A DNA stretch of 64,000 bases from Prostheceraeus crozeri (GCA_907163375.1 CAJQUW010000468.1:1-64000), one strand, 5' to 3'. Shown: positions 1 through 12,044, numbered from the stretch's first letter. Notes: generated by a model not told the origin, from the letters alone. Numbers and translations: made by a program.

Positions 1-71
1 CCTGAAAATGAAAAAGATTGTATTAAGTTTACGTTCAAGGAAGGAGAGGGAGGAAAGTAGCGACTTACCAT
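1..71 (-). other. First exon start and first intron of a PolB-type gene running off the left edge
   Basis: On the minus strand an ATG (71-69) is followed at once by the donor GTAAGT (68-63), and an acceptor (TTTTCAG) ends at base 2, so the next exon begins at base 1. The polymerase gene in the complete Polinton-type element has the same layout: ATG at 17,452-17,454, donor directly after it, acceptor ending at 17,521. Both introns are 67 bp. This makes the gene beyond the edge very likely the polymerase B of a related element. No protein sequence is visible here. Confidence 0.6.
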
Positions 72-144
72 TTTAGTTGGATAATAGAATAGAATAGAGA
101 GAGGAAATGTGCGTCCGTCACTCGTGTGATTCAACGATGGAATG

Positions 145-214
145 ATTCTTACTGTGGAAGGCTCGCTATTTATATAGAAATGCTTGATTCTCATTGGATG
201 ACGATCCTCATTGG
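145..214 (-). promoter_or_regulatory. TATA box and paired CCAAT boxes of the edge PolB-type gene
   Basis: On the minus strand a TATA-like box (TATAAATAG) lies at about 167-176 and two CCAAT boxes (ATTGG on the plus strand) at 193-197 and 210-214, exactly 12 bp apart. The polymerase promoter of the complete element (17,238-17,284) has two CCAAT boxes also 12 bp apart and a TATA box at the same distance. The shared spacing in otherwise diverged sequence supports a conserved promoter. Function is inferred. Confidence 0.6.
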
Positions 215-439
215 ACAATAACATCAAGCTGATTCCAAATCTGGCCTCCGCTTACCAATCCGAGCCTTCATTCGCCCGCTGGAGCTGTTTCTTGGGAAAT
301 TCTAACTCAGTCGTTTTTCGTCAATCTCCCAAAATCTTAAATGGCGTCTCACATCTAAACGAAGACAGATAGGAACAAGGCGATTCTTTCACTGAATTTG
401 TCTCACTCTTAGCTTTCAAACGAGCTATTGCACGACTTT

Positions 440-1500
440 CTACGATCTCTAGAACCAAAGTTGGAAGATCGGTGCCGGGGGGGGGGACGTCAGCGAAAAT
501 TTTTCTCTCCGATTGCGTTCAAATTCACCATACCGATGCAGAATTTCACGCTGAATCCGAATCTGGCCTCCGTTTTCCAATCCGATGCTTCGTTTTGAAG
601 CTACAGCCCAAAACGTCCCAAATTCTAACTCTGTCGTTTTTCGCCAATGTCCCAAAATCTTAAATGGCGTCTCACATCTAAACGAAGACAGATATGAACA
701 AGCCGTTTGTTTCACTGAATTTGTCTCACTCTTAGCTTTCAAACGAGCTATGGCACGACAAAATCCGTCCACTGGAAGCCAGAATCGAAGCGAGCTCTCC
801 CGAGGGGGGGGACGTCAGTGAAATTTGATGAAAAATGTTTTGGTGACGGTCCCAGGTCGAAATTCCACACTTTGGAAAATTTTCAAAATTTTACCCATAC
901 AAAGCCATTCTGACACTTAGGATTTTTTCAGGTGAGCGAGCTCCGACCTAAAATCTTGTAACCGCTCTAACTTTTGAACGACTGGTCCGATTGACTCGCA
1001 ACAAAAAATGTTGTCGAGCAGTTTTTTCTCCTCTTTCAAACGAGTAGCCTGAAGACAAAATCCGTTCACTAGAACCAAAGTTAGAAGATTGCTGTCGGGG
1101 GGGGGGGGGTCAGTGAAATTTGATGAAAAATGTTTTGGTGACGGTCCCAGGTCGAAATTCCACACTTTGGAAAATTTTCAAAATTTTACCCATACAAAGC
1201 CACTCTGACACTTAGGATTTTTTCAGGTGAGCTACGACAGTCCACCCTCCCAACCTGGCCGGCACACCACGCCAGCCTGGCCGGCACACCACGCCAACCT
1301 AGACACCACATCACCGCGCGCTATACGACGGTCGGCCAGAGGGGGGGGGACGTCAGAACCAAAGCACCACGGCGGCCGACCACGACACTCTGTCGTTCCA
1401 GAGGGGGCGGGACGTCAGAACCAAAGCACCACGGCGGCCGACCACGTCACTCTGCCGTTCCAGAGGGGGGGGACGTCAGCGACGGCGGCCATCTTGCGCT
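440..1500. repeat. Terminal tandem repeats of the edge Polinton-type element
   Basis: Diverged units each contain a run of 7-12 G followed by ACGTCAG, then a segment that includes GGTGACGGTCCCAGGTCG and a GGTGAGC motif. G tracts sit near 480, 805, 1,100, 1,340, 1,400 and 1,465. The outermost units are shorter and GC-rich (CACCACGGCGGCCGACCACG). The same family forms both ends of the element at 12,791-33,640. Open frames across this block (for example 1,227-1,634) are by-products of the repeats, not genes. Confidence 0.8.
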
Positions 1501-1570
1501 ATCCAGAAGTGGAGTTTTACTTACTACTCACCTCCAGATCGTTCCAACATCTCAAGTCCCAATTCTTTAA

Positions 1571-2082
1571 CGGCTGTCCTGCCTTGCAAGGTTTTTCAGG
1601 ACTTTTCAATATTCAATCAGCTGTAGAAGTGTAAATAGGCTAATTAATATAGCCTATCCCAAAGCTCTTCCGTGACTTTTCATGAATTGACACAGTAAAG
1701 CCATATGTAAAGTTTGAACCGCCAATTATTATTTGTTTCAATGCTACGACCTAAAAGTGTTTCACCTGCCTGGACCCTGTTACGGAATCCGTCAAGTTCT
1801 CTCTACAATCCGCGCTCCCTTAGAATATTTATTGATGTGTGAGTTTTGCCAGCACTGCATGATGATCAGCTGTTGGTCTGATGAATGAAACTGCACTATA
1901 TTGACGTTTCTTCTAGCGAAACTGTTCTCAGATGAACGTCACTTGTGAGGAGTAGGCCAAAATGAGACAGCCGGCGTGACGAATTCCCGCTATATTGAAG
2001 CGGTTGATTTCGAAGATGACGTGGCCAACAGTTAGACCCTGCTGAGCAGATGAAGCAAAATTTTTTCTAGGCAGGACAACCG
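1571..2082. mobile_element. Short non-autonomous DNA element with TTAA flanks
   Basis: TTAA stands on both sides (1,567-1,570 and 2,083-2,086). The element starts CGGCTGTCCTGCCT and ends with the inverted match AGGCAGGACAACCG, a 14-bp terminal repeat with one mismatch. TTAA duplication is typical of piggyBac and some Kolobok elements. At 512 bp it has no coding capacity. It lies immediately upstream of a P-element transposase fragment. Confidence 0.75.
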
Positions 2083-2099
2083 TTAATAGGCCAACCGAA

Positions 2100-2460
2100 G
2101 TTATTGAATTTTGATGCGTCTCATTTGCTTAAGTTAATTAGAAATCTATTGCATGACTATCAAATTCTTACTTACAAAGATTCTGATGGTGCATTTCATA
2201 AAATTGAATGGATTTACATTGAAAATCTTCATGAATTGCAAACAAATGATTCATTGATTCTCGCAAATACGTTGGGAGTAAAACATATTCATTACAAACG
2301 GGCACTTATGAAGGTGTTCCTTTCATAGAAGGAACGTTCATCCATGACTGCAAAAGCGCTTAATCACAGATATTTGAATTGATGAACTTCCACAGAAAGT
2401 TCTTGCAATTTTATCAAGCTGCAATTACGATGACTGAATATGCAGATGAATCAGAACCCG
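2100..2460 (+). pseudogene. P-element (THAP9-like) transposase fragment
   Basis: The frame at 2,104-2,328 encodes FDASHLLKLIRNLL near its start, the conserved FDxxHLLKxxRN motif of the P-element/THAP9 transposase, followed by a stretch like the family's KHI..Y....MKV segment. The frame then closes, and weak similarity seems to continue in other frames to about 2,460. The THAP finger, the catalytic acidic residues and the element ends are not seen, so this is a short decayed piece. Identification rests on the motif, not on a search. Confidence 0.6.
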
Positions 2461-3829
2461 TACGTACTGCGTGATTACTTATATAAATGGAAATGGTGTA
2501 AATGTCTACTTTTATCATATGAGCTTCTAATCGCTTTTATCAATGAATAATTGCCGTGACTTTGATAGTATCCCCCAACTTCTTGCCGAAGTATTTTTTA
2601 GACACAAAATACACCCCAGTATATTTCTGACAAGAGACAATGACTTGCTTACCGGCTTCACGTGCTGTTGATCAGGCCGTCTTCGCTAATCCTGTGTCTG
2701 GCGACAACTGAAGTCTCGTTTACTCACTCGATTAGTTACTTTCACCAAGTAAAATTTCATCACGTGATAGCGCTGGATGAAAAGCTGCATGAATATCATG
2801 AAAATCCAGATTTCCCTTTTTTAAGTTGCGCTATGTCATATTTCAGACTCGTGGCGCGTCTGCCCAGGTTTCTCTTAGCCTAACTAATAACTTTCTCGTC
2901 TGTATCAAACAGGTCGACCATCTCACAAGCTTCATTACGCAATTTCTACACAAAGTGACGTTATGAGTTTGTCAATGAAATTCTCTTCCAAGACATTAAG
3001 CTACCACAAGTTTGGAAGACAACTTGACCAAACTTACTCGACCTAGCTTACTGTGCAATAACCATTACATGTACCTGTTGTATTATTCTTACTAGCAGTG
3101 GCACAAAGCTCAATTAATACTTGCCTCCGCACCAGTCAGTCGGTAATGATGCATAATAGCGGATTAGGAAGTAAGTCTGACAAACGTTTTCCAAGAATCC
3201 ACAGGCTTGCAGAACGGAAATATATCTATTTGAAATATGAGCACTTAAACAAAATACACCCAAAGCTTCTAAATGTACCGCAAGTTAATAGAGTACCGTT
3301 GTGCTTCAAAAATGTCTTCATAAACAGAAAATGAAGGGAAATTTTAGCGTCAACAAGTAACCTCACTCTGTGTGAAGTAAGGGTGAAACAAGTGTATTCC
3401 GTTAGTGCTCACAAAATACGGGAATATAGAAGAATAGAATATCTGTTCCATGATAATGTTGCTGATTGATTGGGGACACTAATCGATATTCAAATGCTGC
3501 ATTACCATACATGCTATGCAATCAGCACTTATAGCATTATTTATATGATGACAATTATGGCTTACTATATGTCATAACTATCATCGTTATGGAAATTTCT
3601 GCATAAACGGCTGGCTAAATTTATAAGCATCGGCGCGCTACTGGCGTAATTGTGGCTTATGGGGAAAATATTTAGAGATGCCGTCAGTCACCGGTACGGT
3701 GAGGGTTTTATTGGGTATGGGTCACCTCAAGTGGTGCCCTCACCTTGACAATCCTCAAAAAACTGGTGCCCACGACAACCCATATGACCCATTCCTGAAC
3801 CAGCGTGGGGCCGTCAGAAGCGTGTTACT
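2461..3829. other. Gene-free stretch, nothing recognised
   Basis: There are only short open frames without recognisable motifs (the longest encode 73-78 aa at 2,662-2,883 and 3,098-3,334). A GC-richer patch at about 3,680-3,830 (GTGAGGGTTTTATTGGG) looks like part of an unidentified repeat next to the hAT relic. Confidence 0.4.
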
Positions 3830-3830
3830 A

Positions 3831-4603
<773 letters not shown>

Positions 4604-6261
4604 TACTAGATGGCGAAGTCAGTGAATTCACAGTGAAGTTCACACGGTGATACATCTGTGGTTTTGAGAAGGAGCAGCAGCACGCATGCGGAAATCAATC
4701 TTCAACTTATGTCAAAGTCATGGGAATCAAAAGAACGCACGCGCTTTGCGGTCGCAGTCGATGAATCTGTTCGAACAAGAAAACGATTGCTAGCTGATGA
4801 CGTCAACACATCACTCCGAAAACAGTGACGCCGTTGCGTGCACCGCTGTCAGTGAAGAGTGAGCGTCGTGTGTTAACATGGAAATGGATTGTAGTACTAG
4901 TAGCGCGCGCATGAGATCTAACGATATAGGATGGGGATCGACTCCACATGTTTTCCAATGCATACATTTGACTGTTGACTAACCGGTCTCCCATATCAAT
5001 TTTCATGCGATAGCGAATTGGGGGCAGGATTGCAAAATGGGGGAAGCGGTCGACCCCCAAGCCCCCCATGGCTACGTGCCTGGCAACCATCCGACGGAAG
5101 AAGATTCAGATGAAAGCAGCTACATGTCTGCGATGGACCTACATCATAGCAGCCAACTCAGCAGAGATAGCTCAGCGTCTGACGACGATGTACGCCTACA
5201 AAACGGTTTACAGTGACGTCACATGTAGTTGGGGGTTTGGATTTTCGCGGAAAGGATGGTGAAGAATACATGATAGATCCATCAGCGACTTCTGGAAGAT
5301 ACATCATTTAATTTCATTAGTGGAAGGACTGGACCTACAATGGATTGCAGAAATACAGAAATACAGTATTCACAAACCTCTTGGCGATTGCTGATGGACA
5401 TCATGGTAACGTACACAAACGAGGGGAAAGAAAGGCAGGGAAATGACAACAGGTTTAAGAGTATGATAGCAGCCGGCGAAGCTTATAAGTTTATCAGACT
5501 TCTCTACTTTGGTGGCAGTCAATTGGAGATTCGTTGCAAAAGCTTTGGAGCAAAGAGCGTACATGACCGCAAGGTATTCTTCGCTACAATGAGTCTGCAG
5601 GATGAGAGAACTGCTACAGAATCTATTTGATTGCAAAACAGAACGCGTCGAGTACACAAAAAACAGATAAAATGGCTGCGATAAGAGAATTCTTGCTTTT
5701 TCGAAAACCATTTGCCGAAATTCTTCAAGCTATGATTCTGTAACATTGGTCTCATTCAGAGGGCGGTGTTGTTTTGGGCAACATGTTAACTATACAGCTA
5801 GGTATGCGGAGTGTAAATTCTTTATGAGGTATTGCAGCAGAGAACTTATATATTGTATGCTAGGAATCATATCATATTGTGGAAAGGATTATGACAGAAT
5901 CACTTTCATTCGTTGCCGTTCGTAAACTCATTCGTTCAGTGGAAGACAGTGGCCGGAAAATGTAGATTTTGCTACACGGAAGGAGGCCATCTTCTTTTTG
6001 GAGGAAGTCTACAGGATGCATTTTAGACACGAATATAATGTGACAGATCAGGGAAAGAGACCAAACTATTCGTGACATAAACTTATCTATGTCTCATATA
6101 TTTTCGAACTTGCTTGTATTTCGGCAGGAATATCTTGTCAGTTTGATCAGAAGTGTAGTTCTGAGCTGTCATAAATGCGAATAGCGTTATTCACATAAAT
6201 ACAATGTTTGACAACAAAGGTCTGTCGCAGTGCATTGAATATCTAAAGAGAATGACAACTA
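4604..6261. other. Stretch without a supported gene
   Basis: A segment at about 5,040-5,300 reads in one plus frame as a Ser/Asp/Glu-rich peptide (SDESSYMSAMDLHH), followed by FRGKDGEEYMIDPS. This could be a piece of a transposase N-terminus, but I cannot assign it. The open frames of 96-113 aa at 5,340-5,711 overlap on both strands and look accidental. Confidence 0.3.
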
Positions 6262-7612
6262 CAGATTGTTTCATAAAAAATGGATCACCCTTAAACATCG
6301 CCTTAACTTCAACTTTGTCTAACTCCGCCAAACTTGAACGAATTTCTCTGAAATTTGGAAGATATGTCAATTGTGCTTACTAATATCATTGTTGGAAATT
6401 TCAAGCATGAATATTGAGTTGTTTTCCTGTTATAGATAAAAAAGTAGTAGATAATTTGATCTTCATTTAGCAATGTTACACAAAATCATACCTCACTCTT
6501 ATAAAATTGCATTTGTGTTCCTTTGTTATGTAATATGTTGTTCTACAAGCCAAAAGTTATCAAGCAAAACAAAAATAAAGAAAATCGGTCAATCAGAGCC
6601 AGTATAGCACCATTATTCATCAACAATAATGTAACTGCTACATGTGATTAACTGGACTTCATGTTCCATAGCTTCCTGACTTCGTTGCGGTGGTGTTGGC
6701 AGCACTCCTGATTGCTTTCAGCTAGAAATCTATCTCTTACCGGTTGAAAACAATACAAAGCACAAATGAACAATGACGAGATCGCATTCACAAAAGGCAA
6801 AGTGTCAGGGTTTTCTTTGCGAGCCACAAGCAAGCGACTAAATGTCCCTTACACAAATGTGCATCGATGGCATAATGATGATTTTCGGCTCTGTCGTAAA
6901 GAGGGCTCTGGCCGTCCACGCAAAACATCCAAACGTATAGACCGCCTAATTTTGAGATTTGTTAAAGTTGATCCAAGTCTCTCGTTAACTGAGATGGCTG
7001 CACTATACTCGTCTATTTCTAAGTCCACTATTCGTAGAAGACTTCACATGCAGCAAGGAACCATGAATTCTGAACGCTATGTGAATGTTTTACGAATGAA
7101 CATTGGCCAAATGACAGATCAACTTGGTGATCCATCGACTTGGTTATTTATAGATGATAATGCTACGTGTCACAGGAGTAGTAGAGTCAACTTATGCAAG
7201 TCTCAATTAGGGCTTAGGACATTATCTTGGCCAGCTCGTTCTCCTGATCTGAATCCCATAGAAAATGTATGGAGTATTCTAAAACGTAACGTTCGTCGTT
7301 CACTGCTGCCTACAGATGGCGTATCACAACTTACGTCACTGTTAAAAAGAGAGTGGAGAAAGTTAGATCAGTCAAAAATCAACGATATCATCGAATCAAT
7401 GCCTAGACGAATTGGTTATGTCATTGACAATAAGGGTAGGGCCACAAAATATTGGCTTCTTAAGAACCGTTACTGTATCATAGCTTATCAGATTATATAA
7501 GGACATTTAAATATATTAGGGACATGAAACAACATGAAAAATGCTTTCTGTATCATACTTATGTTTTATTTAGTCAAATTTTAGGATGATCCACCTTTTA
7601 TGAAACGGACTG
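6262..7612 (+). mobile_element. Tc1/mariner element with an internal deletion
   Basis: TA stands on both sides (6,260-6,261 and 7,613-7,614). The ends are inverted repeats: left CAGATTGTTTCATAAAA, right (reversed) CAGTCCGTTTCATAAAAGG, continuing TGGATCA in both. The 1,351-bp element carries one open frame for a shortened transposase. It could be mobilised only by another copy's enzyme. Confidence 0.85.
6766..7500 (+). CDS. Tc1-like transposase, in-frame internal deletion (244 aa)
   Basis: Residues about 1-95 form the paired-like helix-turn-helix DNA-binding region (SLRATSKRLNVPYTNVHRW, then the linker GSGRPRKTSKR, an AT-hook-like GRPR). The catalytic half has LFIDDNATCHRSS (second Asp) and SPDLNPIENVWSILKR (third acidic residue). 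Family members have about 340 aa. Here the sequence jumps from TIRRRLHMQQ to GTMNSERYVNVL, so about 100 residues with the first catalytic Asp are gone, yet the frame stays open. It should bind its ends but not cut. Confidence 0.85.
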   Translation: MNNDEIAFTKGKVSGFSLRATSKRLNVPYTNVHRWHNDDFRLCRKEGSGRPRKTSKRIDRLILRFVKVDPSLSLTEMAALYSSISKSTIRRRLHMQQGTMNSERYVNVLRMNIGQMTDQLGDPSTWLFIDDNATCHRSSRVNLCKSQLGLRTLSWPARSPDLNPIENVWSILKRNVRRSLLPTDGVSQLTSLLKREWRKLDQSKINDIIESMPRRIGYVIDNKGRATKYWLLKNRYCIIAYQII

Positions 7613-7639
7613 TATTAAGTCAATACAAGACAGCAACCC

Positions 7640-7735
7640 CCTCGATTCCCCGAACGCACTCGCCCGACCTAGGAATCAAACCGAAGTCCGCGGTGGAAAC
7701 GAGCTCGCACCTTCTTCACTAGGCCACGCTGACGG
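7640..7735 (-). repeat. tRNA-derived SINE relic
   Basis: On the minus strand an A-box-like TGGCCTAGTGAAGAAGG (7,726-7,710) is followed about 30 bp later by a B-box-like GGTTTGATTCC (7,682-7,672). These are internal polymerase III promoter elements at tRNA-like spacing. No acceptor stem can be paired, so it is a SINE head or a worn tRNA-like sequence rather than a working tRNA gene. Confidence 0.5.
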
Positions 7736-8228
7736 TTCCGTTAGCGTCATCGTTCGGTTCGACGGTAATCCACTCTAAATCCCTATCTTCCATGTCAGCA
7801 TCATCATCACTAGAATCGAACTTATCGCCGTCGCAGTCAGCTGTCAGTCCAGAAATGTTGGATGGATTAATGTGTTGTCAGACTCTTCATCGCTGCTGTT
7901 GTCGAATCCACACCGTCTTACAGGCAAGCGTGCTCGGGTCAGTCGTAATGATCAGCCATGCAGCTTCGGCGAAAGAATGAAGAAACAGCTCGTATTATCA
8001 AGTTCTATTTCTAACTTAGGTCACGCTGATTTGACAAGCGACAATGTAAATTGACTGCATGATCACAGAGCTACTCTGAAGCCGATAGCCAATCAAATGA
8101 TTTTTTCAGTCCTCCAAACACTTGATGTCTGTCTCAAGCAGCTGACGTAATTCATTGATGAATACAAGCCGTCTGTCATACCTAAAAAGCAACTTGATGT
8201 CAAGGACAATAAGTTGTCGTCTTTGCGC
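7736..8228. other. Unassigned sequence left of the large hAT insertion
   Basis: No gene can be supported. The minus strand has a short acidic reading (DSSDDDADMEDRDLEW at about 7,780-7,815) like the N-terminus of some transposases. With the 27.4-kb hAT removed, this sequence joins the one starting at 35,693. That joined sequence may be an older repeat, because a piggyBac piece lies at 36.5 kb, but this is a guess. Confidence 0.25.
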
Positions 8229-8999
8229 AGTAGGGGCAGTGGTGTAGTCTCAAAATTAGTGGTGGAACAAAGGTAAAACGGAATTTGCGGAGTGTTTCAC
8301 GGCTGTTTTTCCTTTGCATGATGATGCATGATCGAAAAGTAGCCATATAAGCATGGGCCTAATCAAATACCCGGTCAGATCAGTTTGGTTAAGTTGTGCG
8401 GACTATGCATATAGGCTATGATATACAGATGATTTTACCACAAGAACTACGATGTTAAAATAATAACATGTATATGTTCAGGTAATAGTCCAACACGTGT
8501 CGCATAACGTACGTTATAGTCTATAGGCTTCTTCCGAATCTGCTATCCCGGGTCAAAGCTCTATCATGTTATGTAAGCATCAAATACAAAAAGATATTCA
8601 GATAATTTACAAGAAACAACTATATTATCACCTGCAAAATGCTGCCATGATATGGGAATGGGGTCTATGTGTAAAATTGAAAAATGAAATAACTACATGT
8701 ATGTACGCAAAATTACATATGTCTATATCTATGGACCAAATGATATAATCGTATGGAGGCAACTTTTGAATTGTGCCACTTACAAACAGACAGTCTGCGT
8801 GTTTTAGTTAATTGAGCATCTTTAAGATTGCAAGAAAATTCAATTCTCTATGTGTTGAAATACATTTATGTATACAACTGAACTCAAATAGAAACAAAAC
8901 ATGCCAGGCCTATTGCTGAAAACGTAAGTTGAAAAAGTAAAAAGCCAACTACTAATTGTAAGCACTATTCAAAAGAGACTATAGAGGATAAGTCACGGA

Positions 9000-10130
9000 T
9001 GCGAACAAACATGCACAATAGTGCAACATGTAGAAATTAAGTTATAGAACCTTCCAGAAGATTTTTGGCTTATTCTGCTGCTTTCTGTCGAGGGGCCACT
9101 GATATGAACGAACATGAGGTTTTGGACATTCTCCAATGTCAGATTTGCTCAATTGTCTGTTATGATATTGTTCATTTCACTGAAGCCTCTTCCGCATTCA
9201 GCAGACGAACAAGGGATTGTCTGAATGGCTTTTATGAGGGGAAGAATTTCTTTTTCATTCTCCTGACCATCGACATAGGTTCTCATACCTCGAAGACACA
9301 TTCTTGCATCCATCTGGAATCTGTTAGCCAAACGACGAACTTCAGCTTCTCCAAAACGAATGTCGGTATTGACAATGTTTACGTGTTTCTTATCAAGCAC
9401 TTCGAGATCTTTCAAGAAGGTGCCATTCTCAGTTGGTACCAGTCCAGTATTCATGGTATGAATGAAACTTTCGAGAAATTGGTGGAAAGATTTACTAACT
9501 TATGTTCACCTTCAGAGACAGATTTTTCAGCTTCGGGAATCTCACCTGGTGAATCTTTGAAGGACGCGATCACTCGGATTGTTCGTTGAAGCAACTTATG
9601 AACCTTCGGTATCGTCATATCCGATTCTTGTAGTGCCAAGGATAGATCAGACAACTCAGACAGGTAATCATTCAACAGTGCTAAATCTAAAAGGAACTCT
9701 TTGATAGACAATTTCGCCTTCAGACCTCTAAACCTCTGTCTCTCTTTGCAATCGCGTGTTGCATGAAGCAAGTTCGAAATGTCCATTCAGAGATTGGAAT
9801 GATCGCCACACTGCAGAAAGAGTTCTAAAGTTGCGGGGAATCCATCTCACACTAAATACTCGTCCGATCTTTATCAATTCAGTCTTCAAGTCTACTGATA
9901 TGTCTTTAATTTGGAATTGGTTCTTTGATGACTTGCTGTATATGCACAATAGAGACTGTCCATGAAACTCTGAAAGCGATTGACTTCCGTCATATCTCGT
10001 AAAACATCACCATCAGACATCTCAAGTCTATGATTGAGGCAGTAGCACACGAATAGATTAGAAATTTACATTTGAAGTCTGTTTGCGACTCCAGACCGCG
10101 ATCCCACCATCACACATGCTCTATCGCTGA
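9000..10130 (-). pseudogene. KIAA1586-like hAT transposase, C-terminal part
   Basis: Reading down the minus strand from about 10,130: ISDRACVMVGSRSGVANRLQ, FVCYCLNHRLEM, then KIGRVFSVRWIPRNFRTLSA at about 9,840, a helical region at 9,451-9,786, and IQTIPCSSAECGRGFSEMNN at about 9,160-9,220. The last is the hAT C-terminal dimerisation domain as found in KIAA1586-like proteins. Stops and frame changes separate the blocks. It follows directly from the piece at 11,431-12,036 once the insertion at 10,140-11,420 is set aside. Confidence 0.8.
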
Positions 10131-10138
10131 TGAAGGCC

Positions 10139-11420
10139 AGTAGCGGATCCAGAGGGGGGTCCTGGGGGTCCGGACCCCCCCCGTTTGGTATGTACTGGCG
10201 CCCTTTTCATAGGATAGACGCCTTGTTTTTTTATATTATGTGTTTGTGGCTAAGAAAGATTATAAGTGCCTTGAAATTCCGCACTTGGACATTCTGGCGT
10301 TTCTAGCGCCCCAGTTACTGTTTAATCCACCATCTCTAGGGCGCCCCAGTTTCTGTTTCAGTCACTCTTTCTCTAGGGCGCCCTAGTTACTGTTTCATCT
10401 ACTCTCTCCAGGGCGCCCCAGCTACTGTTTCATCCACCCTCTCTAGGGCGCTCCAGTTACTGTTTCATCTAGGACGTCCCAGCTACTGTTTCATCCAGCA
10501 ACTGTTTCATCTCTCTAGGGCGCCCTAGCTACTGTTTCATCCACACTCTCTAGGGCGCCCTAGTTACTGTTTCGCAGGGTTGCCAACTCACACAGTTTAC
10601 TCGTGTGTCACACGGTTTGGCCCTGCTGCACACGGTCACACGAATGAAACTAACAATACACACGGCAACTCCCCTTTACTTCAATTACACACGAAATTGT
10701 CATTAATTTTAAGCGATATTTGTTTTAAGTTTGACCCTGCAAAAGTGATTTCAGTCTACTGAATTTCCTTAGAGACATTTTCATTTGAATAGAGCTTAAA
10801 TGTCGCATTTACACATCGATCTCTCTATTTGCCGATTCTTATTGAAGTAGTCAACAATGAAGGAATCGATGTGACGTTACAGTAGAGAACGAACTTACTA
10901 TGACTCAGCAGTTCAGATTGAATAAAGTTGACGTGAACGGAAAGCGATTTTCATTTCTGTGAGCGTGAAGATCGTGGCGTCGTGTACAGCAGCCGTCGAA
11001 ATTATATGTGCTAATCTATAAAACATTTTGACTTAATCGCACCTCAGTGTCATTCTATCTTCGTTTTCATTTTCGTCGAAATTCTGGGACAGTTGCCATA
11101 AAGTGGTTATCATTCGCAATTGCTATCGCCTTGGTCAGTGTGTATTTTTGAAGCAGATCTATGAAGTTACGGCAACGGCAAATAACTTGAACGTTATATT
11201 TCTTGAACTATATTTCTATGTTACCATTCCATTTTATACCTGTAAGAAGCTTATGAAGGAATTGAGAGCTTCGGAAGAAATTACATTTTGAGCAACTTTA
11301 AACATCCAGAACCTTCATACGTTTGCTCAGACGATTACCCCCCGTTTGTTCAGACGATTTGTTCAGCGCCCCCCCCCCGATGTTTGGACCCCTCCCTTTC
11401 GAAAATTCTGGGTCCGCCCC
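10139..11420. mobile_element. hAT-like non-autonomous element inside the KIAA1586-like gene
   Basis: The string TGAAGGCCA occurs at both borders (10,131-10,139 and 11,421-11,429), consistent with an 8-bp hAT duplication plus one shared base. The ends are inverted: left GTAGCGGATCCAGAGGGGG, right (reversed) GGGGCGGACCCAGAATTTT, each followed by a GGGTCC/GGACCCCCCC stretch. No transposase is encoded. The interior holds a minisatellite and a CACACGG-rich patch at 10,585-10,665 that starts with CAGGGTTGCCAAC and may be the end of yet another small element. Confidence 0.75.
10300..10575. repeat. Minisatellite, about 8 units of 30-45 bp
   Basis: Imperfect units follow the pattern TCTCTAGGGCGCCCCAG then TTACTGTTTCATCCAC. 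Unit length varies because some copies lack part of the second half (for example around 10,470-10,510). The core AGGGCGCCCT is itself palindromic. The array lies wholly within the small hAT-like insertion. Confidence 0.85.
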
Positions 11421-11430
11421 TGAAGGCCAA

Positions 11431-12036
11431 CCTGTTCTAATAGAGAAATTCCTCGGTCAACCCGTTATCGAAAAGAGTCTTCATGAGGGTATCGCAGTGA
11501 CCACATCAGCAGTTTACGAAGTTAGTTACTTCTCATGCTAAGAATAAGAAGTCAGGTTTGTCATTGTCCTGGGCAACACATGTCTTGAGAAAAATTGTTA
11601 ATGCGCTTTTGTTGCTTAAAGTTGTAGATTTATCAATGATGATAGACAACTTAAATTTGCTCAATACGATATTAACAATGATTTTTCTTTTCATCTCAGT
11701 TGATATACAGTCGGCAATTGCTGTCGCACTGTAACGAGAATGTAAAATAATTCCACAGTCTAGACAGTTAAGCTTTTGCAAATTAATCAACTCAGGATGG
11801 TCTGAGAATGGACGATTGTTCTTTGCAAAAAAGTAAACAGTTCTGAATATGATCTCTGTTTTCATTATTTCTTCACTCTTGAGTTTTCTTACAGCTTCAG
11901 AAATGCAATCGTTTTTCTGAGAATTAACTATTTTGCTTGCGATGTCACATGCACATACAAGCACATGCACATGCACTGATTCAAAAGACTCAAGTTGCTG
12001 GTTGCATTTGCTTTTGCAGTTTAAAAATGCCATCAT
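11431..12036 (-). pseudogene. KIAA1586-like hAT transposase, middle part
   Basis: The open minus frame (167 aa) contains IFRTVYFFAKNNRPF, LNCLDCGIILHSRYSATAIA and FKLSIIIDKSTTLSNKSAL. These match in order the family blocks FRT.Y..AK..RPF, GxxLHSRYSA and LSVIIDESTTLS; the last holds the first catalytic Asp. The frame closes at 11,533, and the next family block appears in a different frame down to the insertion border. Its N-terminal neighbour lies 21.7 kb away at 33.8 kb because of the LINE and Polinton insertions. Confidence 0.8.
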
Positions 12037-12044
12037 TTCCGCTT

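Larger units (their letters stand above)
1..1528 (-). mobile_element. Right end of a Polinton-type element cut by the window edge
   Basis: Seen: the segment ends in TTACTTACTACT at 1,528, matching the end of the complete element at 33,640 (CTTACTACT). It carries the same G-tract/GACGTCAG repeat family, and near the left edge the same promoter and 67-bp first intron as the polymerase gene of that element. The host flank starts at 1,529 with CACCTC, the expected half of a 6-bp duplication; the other half is outside the window. The element is a relative, not a copy, of the complete one: the repeats next to the promoter differ, and the coiled-coil gene is not present between terminus and polymerase promoter. 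Only the end is visible, so wholeness cannot be judged. Confidence 0.75.

Noticed and set aside
449-821. Open frames of 63-107 aa on both strands
   Set aside because: They lie in the terminal repeats of the Polinton-type element and recur, shifted, in every repeat unit; no protein-like constraint.
1227-1634. 135-aa open frame
   Set aside because: Translation of the GC-rich outer repeat units (repeated HHARLDTTS-like text) that runs past the element's end.
7640-7735. tRNA gene on the minus strand
   Set aside because: A- and B-box-like motifs are present, but no cloverleaf closes; treated as a SINE relic.
10300-10575. CRISPR-like array
   Set aside because: Units are adjacent and imperfect without unique spacers, in animal DNA; it is a minisatellite.
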